Shown here: positions 58,601-64,000 of the stretch, piece by piece
Layout: every line of letters starts with the position of its first letter
Numbering within the stretch: position 1 is the first letter of the stretch
Assembly: GCF_037042905.1 (NCBI RefSeq)
Contig: NC_087257.1
Coordinates: 20,872,501-20,936,500, forward strand
From: Lytechinus pictus
Lineage: Eukaryota; Echinodermata; Echinoidea; Temnopleuroida; Toxopneustidae
Direction: 5' to 3'
Length of the DNA stretch: 64,000 nucleotides
The notes under the pieces: model-generated
What the model saw: the letters and a program-made list of their open reading frames with translations, nothing else
Databases searched by the model: none
Told to the model about the DNA's origin: nothing
Made by a program: the position numbers and the translations under genes

Positions 58601-61600
58601 TTTTTTAAATTACCTTTTTATTTTGCTATTTATACACCATGTGTGATTTGTTAGCATTGAGGACAAGGAAAAACTGCAAAAGTGTCCCCAACCAGATACA
58701 TCGTACCTGTAAGGGTTAAGGAAAAAATAATGAAATGAATATTCTCCTGTATTGCATGTCTGGCTTTCTCGCCTTCTGTTTGTGGTGCTAGGGGGCTTTC
58801 TACCCAAATCGCATGGGAGAATTAGAATCCATTATAAATGGTATCACTAAGCAACACAATCAATATGATGATGTCCAACTCATTATGATTAATGCCAATA
58901 AATCACCCCAAACTCCCTCCAAGTTCATAAAATATTAATACCTCACTTGATCTGGACAAAAGGAATCTGAAAACCCAGCTGTATGACAAATTGTTAACTT
59001 GCTCATGCCTAATCATCCGGAAAAGGCACTATATAAATGCAATCATCATTATTGTTATTCATTATTAATCCTGTCTGCTGGCTGTTCAGCTGGAATGACT
59101 TACCTCCGTGGGCGAAGCAGACCTTGAGTTTAGGGAACTTCTCCAGGACCCCTCCAAAGATCATGGAGCACATGGCCGTGGCAGTCTCTCCGGGCATCCC
59201 AACAAGCCACGGGAGCCAGTACTTGGCCATGCGGCCCCCTAGCTCCATGTCCCAAGGGTGGATGAACAGAGACATCCCTACCTCCTCTGCAGCCTGTGTA
59301 CAAAAGCAAGAGATACTTGTGATTTCCTGTATGAAGGGGAGCGTTTCGTGACAGGACACGTCGGACGTGTTATCCAACAAGTCCTGTTTTATCTTGCAGT
59401 TTCTATAATACGAACTGTGCTTCTCAGCCAATCAAAATCAAGGAACTTGTCGGACAAAAACTTTGATGAAATGCTCTCCTGAGGAACGTTTCATGAAAGG
59501 ACTTGTCGGACGTTTTATCCAAAAAGTCATGTTTTATCCGGCGATTACCATTATAGGAACTGTGCTTCTCAGCAAATCAAAATCAAGGAAAGTTGTCAGA
59601 TCTGACAACTTGTCGGACAAAAATGTTAATGAAATGCTCTCCAGACCTCCCAATCCAAGTACTAAGTAACTAGAGAACAGGGATGATTTAGCTCACAAAA
59701 TAGGGGGAAAACAATATTTCCATAGGGTTGTACAGTAAAGTTACCAAGACGAATAGGAAAACCATATCGAAACAAGAGCTAAAAATAGTCAAAATTCATA
59801 TTTTCTCCTCCAAATTCAGAATGGTTTAGTTCTATATATGTGATGTAATGGTGAAATTCTATTGTGATGTCACAATTACCTTCCTCAATCAATATTTAGA
59901 GGCATGCACAAAATTTTGACATATGTACATCTAGCAGTTAAATGGTTGTTGATTCAAGTGCATGTCAAGGCTGCTTGCTGAGTGTATATCAGGTTGGGCG
60001 ATTCAAAGTCTGAATTAAAGCATGGGCGGAAATCCCAGGGGGGACACGTGCCCCCTACCCAAAATAGTAAGGGGGACACTATATCAAATGTCCCCCCTAC
60101 TATTTTGGGTCTTTTATGATGGAAAGAAATACATCATTCAAAATCTAAATAAAACATGTATTTTGGTCGAAATGTCCTTACTTTTTGAATGATTACCCTT
60201 TTTTTTTGCTTGTCAAATTTATTTATTAATATATATATATTTTTTTTTTTAATTTATTTTGGTCGAAATGACCTTACATTTGGGGTGATAATCTTTTTTG
60301 GGGGCCAAATTTTCAAACCCCTGGTCCCCCTCCCTTTGGGGAGAGATTTCCGCCCTTGAATAAAATACCAAATTTTTATCATTTTAGTTCATCCTTGTTC
60401 CTTGAAGAATTATATAATATTTTCATAAAGTAAACAAAATTCTTCTCCTCCCAGTGGTGTCAAATTTCCGACACGTGTTGACTAAAAGTGACAGACCTAC
60501 AATGAATTTTAGATACACATGACTAAAATATATCATTAAAGCCATTGATACTGGCATTTTCTCTCCTGATATGATAATTTCTAGTGTTTTGAGGATGCAC
60601 TCTTATACAGGTACAGTCAGTGTCAGATCCAGGTAGGGGCACATCTGGCCCCCCCCCCCCCCCCCCCCGCCCCTTTTTTTAAGGTCATAGCAAATATTTG
60701 TACAGGGATTATGTCATTCATACTCTTTTTTATTTTTTGCTTGTCAAATTTTTCCTGGAACAAAATGACCTCCATCTTGCTTTTTGCAGTGAATCCCTTT
60801 TTTTTTTGCTTGTCAAATTTTTTCCTGACATAATTCATCTTTTTTTTTTGGGGGGGGGGTTGTTAATTTTTTTTCTGTACAAAAATCACCCCCCCCCCCC
60901 ATTTTTTGAAAATCCTGGATCCACCCCTGGGTACAATTCAGATAATACTGATGCAAGATTGTTTAATATGAATATGTCGATTACTTCAGAGCAGATATCA
61001 TCAGATTAAAGCCAACCATTAATTACTGGAAAGATAAGCTAAAGTATTTAATTTGTACTTGAACTTCCCAATCCAGACCACTTTGCACTTCAAAGTTCAG
61101 GCTGCTAATGAGCCTATCTAGTGATAATATTCCATTCCTGATATTCAAACAGAGAAGGAAACTGTCCTTTGCAAGAGTTTTCGTCTAGAGGAGCTTCAAT
61201 GTGGGAACCATTATCAACCATATCTAGGGTATCGTCCCCAGTTTTCTGCGATACAGATAGCGGTAAAATGCCCTGGAAATCAGGAAGAATACGTTATTCA
61301 AAGAAATTAATGGAAAACACATTTTTGCATATAAAAACAATTTCATTTTTAAAAATACAGCAAATTTAATGTATATGCAGGGAATAATTTTGCTTTACAA
61401 ATTTGAATAGCATTCTTGGTCATAAGAAAAAAACTCTCAACTAAGTAATGTACTGTACAGTCCTATGTAAAAATATGCTATACAAAAGACTTTATGCATA
61501 GCAGTATTTCAAAAATGTGGAGCAAATTGCGATGCGATACCAGGAAAATTTTTCCCTGATATGTACACACCCCTTCACCCCAACATTCAAAATAAGTACT

Positions 61601-63543
61601 GAGTTTATGAGACTAAATCCAAGAGGGTGATTTGCTTCCAAAATAATTGGATAGAAAAAACAACTTCCCTTGAGGCCACCACCAACATCAAGCGCCCTGC
61701 TCATGACATTTACTGCATTCAAAATTGTAATTGTTTATTACTAAAAGAAGTTATTATTCCCATAATTTTTTCTTGGATTTTGAATGAAAATTGTTTATAT
61801 AATGTGTCTATGTATCATTTTTTTTTTTACACAGAAATCAATTCAATCCAACAAACTCACTGCAAATACTGGTTGTAGTTCAGGTGCATCTAGATTCCAT
61901 TGGTTGATGTGTGAACCAATCTGGATACCTGGGAATCCAAGTTCCTAAAGAAAAAATATTAAACATGGTATTATGACTTACGTGAGCTGTGGTGACGATC
62001 TCCAAGTCAGTAGGAAAAAGAATCAAATAAATTACCACCTAGTGTTTGTATTGATACATGTATAATTATACCAGACTTTTTCATAATAATTGTTGTACAT
62101 AGTGGTCAATGCAATCAAATATTTGAAGATAACTTCTACACTCAATTGGTATGCTTTGTGTTATGGAGCCCTGTGCCTCTTCAAACAAAGTGTTGAGATT
62201 GATCTGGGTCCAATCACAGATAGAGTTGCGTTTAATCACAGCTAAAATAATCAAGCGCAAGTCCTTAAAGCGCCCGAAATCATGATACATTTTATTTTAG
62301 AGTAGCGTTTGATTGCAATTCCTTCTGCAACTACTGAAATCAGCAATTAATGCCATAATCTAGATTACAAAGCATCAGACTGGACAGCATACACAGGTAT
62401 CGGTTCAAACTGTTTTCTAAATATGATGTACATGGTGACAGTACATCAATGATGTATGTATGTACATGTACACGGGGGATTGGAGCGATTTTGCATCCGA
62501 AATGCTCAAATGAACCCTGGAAAATTCCCATTTAATGCAATGTTTAAGCTTCTCAAATGTTGCAGATTTAGCCAGTAGGTTGTGCAAAGTAACCCCCGAA
62601 AATTAAAAATCTTCCCTTTTTTTTGCATAATGTATACTCATGCATGTCTCTAGAGACATACATGTATCAGTGTGCTCCTCCTTGCTTCCCAAGGAACATT
62701 TTGTACATACATTTCCTGAATGAAGAAATATGACATTGAGAGACTTTTATAGCATACATCGATCTGGGGCCTGTAGCAGAAAGAGTTGCGTTTAAACGCA
62801 AGTCAAAATATCAAGCGCAAGTCCCGAATACGAGTGCTTCATTGGCTGAAAATCAAGATTTTTTTTTAGTTGCATTTGATTGCAACTCTTTCTGCAACGG
62901 GCCCCAGATCTTACATGTAAAGAGTAGATGTAAAACTCTTTGTAATAATAATAATATTCCGCATTTATATAGCGCTTAATACATCGGAACGTCTCTTAGC
63001 GCTTTACAGATATGTTGTTACCCCGGTCATTGGATCCTTGCATGCCCACACACAATGTATGCCCACATACAATGTATGCACCTTCTCCACTCCCTGGGGA
63101 GCATTCCAACAAGAGTTCCAAGACTCAATTGCTGGGCATACTACATAGGCTTTCGCATCCTACCGGGTACCCATTTAACACCTGGGTGGAGAGTGGGAAA
63201 TTGTGGATTGACGCCTTGCAAAAAGGACGCTAGGCCATGGTGAGATTCAAACACACGACCCTCTGATTACAAGGTGAGAGTCAGAACCGCTACACCACGA
63301 CGCTTCCACGTAAGACAGGCCCTGGTCTATATTCACATACCTCTTTACACCTCTTGAGTTCCTGTACAGCCAGGTCCGGAGCCTGCATGGGAAGGGTACC
63401 AAGACCTACGAATCTCTTGGGGTACTTCTTGATAGTGTTGGCCAGGTCATCGTTTAGTATCCTACAGAGGTCCAGTGTGTCTTCTGGCTTGGCCCAGTAG
63501 CTGAACATGACTGGAACTGTTGATAGGGCTTGAACAGTCACTC
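55684..63543 (-). CDS. ACMSD: ACMSD, aminocarboxymuconate-semialdehyde decarboxylase (5'-partial)
   Basis: Minus-strand exons in transcript order: 63543-63341, 61944-61861, 59293-59104, 58367-58195, 57030-56932, 55878-55684, with consistent phases. The N-terminal roughly 65 residues lie off the right edge, including the HxH metal site known in this amidohydrolase family. ACMSD decarboxylates ACMS in the kynurenine pathway, steering tryptophan carbon away from quinolinate and NAD. Visible family signatures: GVTVQALSTVPVMFSYWAKP, GLGTLPMQAP, ELGFPGIQIG, the metal-binding His in FIHPWDM, RMAKYWLPWLVGMPGET, CFAHGG, and the catalytic Asp in LGSDYPFPLGE. The final exon carries about 45 residues beyond the usual C-terminus, hydrophilic, with a basic TKRIKL patch. 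The identification is firm. Confidence 0.94.
56693..56916. repeat. GGCGGATCCAGG-type repeat in ACMSD intron
   Basis: It starts GGGGCGGATCCAGGATTTTC and ends CCCCTGGATCTGCCACTGG, with G and C runs between. It lies 15 bases outside the exon edge at 56932. Confidence 0.65.
59338..59643. repeat. Two adjacent copies of a palindromic MITE
   Basis: 59338-59482 and 59483-59643 share GCGTTTCRTGA, GGACNNGTCGGACGTNTTATCC, CTGTGCTTCTCAGC, AATCAAAATCAAGGAA and TTGTCGGACAAAAA ending GAAATGCTCTCC. Each has its own inverted ends. They lie in an ACMSD intron. Confidence 0.7.
60022..60931. repeat. Two GGCGGATCCAGG-type homopolymer repeats
   Basis: 60022-60356 and 60621-60931 both contain GCTTGTCAAATTT with long G, C and T runs. 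The second ends AAAATCCTGGATCCACCCC. They lie in an ACMSD intron. Confidence 0.6.
62761..62910. mobile_element. Palindromic MITE, GGGGCCTGTAGCAGAAAG type
   Basis: The left end GATCTGGGGCCTGTAGCAGA + AAGAGTTGCG and the right end CGGGCCCCAGATC preceded by TGCAACTCTTTCTGCAA are inverted repeats. A decayed relative is at about 62195-62340. Confidence 0.8.
62940..63307 (-). mobile_element. tRNA-derived SINE on the minus strand
   Basis: On the minus strand it reads TGGTGTAGCGGTTCTGACTC (box A), then GTGTGTTTGAATCTCACCAT (box B). The 3' part has GCGCTTTACA/AGCGCTATATAAATGCGG and a final ATTATTATTA tail at the low-coordinate end. It ends 34 bases from the ACMSD exon at 63341. Confidence 0.75.
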
Positions 63544-63654
63544 CTGAGAAGGTTTAATAAGAGAAAAGATACAGGACGAGAGGATGAGAGGCCAATTATT
63601 ATTTGAATTCAAATAGATCACATTCATGAATGGCAGGAAACACCACACTTGATT

Positions 63655-63768
63655 GGGATGCATCTTGATAGTGTTAGCCAGGTAATCATTGAGAATCCTA
63701 CAAAGGTCTAATGTGTCTTGTCTTCTGACTTGGCCCAGTAGCTGAACACGATGGGAACTCTTGCAAAG
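63655..63768 (-). pseudogene. Decayed duplicate of the adjacent ACMSD exon
   Basis: On + the text CATCTTGATAGTGTTAGCCA through CTTGGCCCAGTAGCTGAACA parallels the functional exon at about 63418-63520. It has many substitutions and a 5-base insertion (near 63718) that breaks the frame. No matching splice acceptor is preserved. It lies in the intron just upstream of the real exon. Confidence 0.8.
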
Positions 63769-64000
63769 GTTTACAGGTAATTCAGGGAAATGATACAGGA
63801 TAAGATACCAAATATTAATTGGAAATCGATTTTCTACTTCAGTAGAATAATGAGAATGCTTTTACAGCATAATTGCCCATTGCACAAAAAAGTACCACTT
63901 GAATTAAAAGAAATAGCTTAAAACTTTAGCAATTACCCAAAAGCGAAAAAAAAATTGCCCATAAAAAATATATATTTTCCTACCCTCATGATCATGTAGA

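Noticed and set aside
1-64000. CRISPR arrays, operons or prokaryotic signals
   Set aside because: Spliced animal genes throughout; the tandem arrays lack the repeat-spacer pattern.

Overview
The window is nuclear DNA from an invertebrate animal. It is AT-rich, the genes are split by GT-AG introns, and the intergenic and intronic DNA is packed with short non-autonomous transposons (MITEs), tRNA-type SINEs and microsatellites. The protein sequences and the repeat style best fit an echinoderm, most likely a sea urchin. That assignment is inference, because no database search was possible.

Four protein-coding genes can be assembled from exons whose splice phases all agree. (1) ANKZF1/Vms1 on +, 5008-17465, 14 coding exons, 899 aa: the peptidyl-tRNA hydrolase of ribosome-associated quality control. 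(2) An unrecognised ankyrin-repeat protein with one hydrophobic helix on +, 23174-30307, 9 exons, 342 aa. (3) CNOT9 (RQCD1/CAF40) on -, 46137 down to 36508, 9 exons, 312 aa: a core CCR4-NOT subunit. (4) ACMSD of the kynurenine pathway on -, 63543 down to 55684; seven exons are visible and the N-terminal exons lie beyond the right edge.

Layout: 1-4000 is repeat-rich and holds no gene. 4.0-5.0 kb is the ANKZF1 promoter and 5' UTR. 5.0-20.4 kb is ANKZF1 with a long 3' UTR. 21.3-23.2 kb is a CpG-containing 5' region for the ankyrin gene, which runs to 30.3 kb. 30.3-36.5 kb is the convergent intergenic space with several MITEs. 36.5-46.1 kb is CNOT9. 46.2-50.5 kb is a nested, foldback-type transposon directly upstream of the CNOT9 start codon. 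50.5-55.7 kb is intergenic. 55.7-63.5 kb is ACMSD.

ANKZF1 and CNOT9 both act on mRNA and translation quality control, and from memory both lie in human 2q35, so this may be an old linkage. The most striking non-genic structure is the 4.3-kb element at 46196-50495. It has an 8-bp target duplication and about 135-bp terminal inverted repeats. Inside are inverted satellite arrays, a LINE fragment split by a 528-bp palindrome, a further MITE and a second tandem array made of self-complementary units. Its position means the CNOT9 5' UTR or promoter has been split or replaced.
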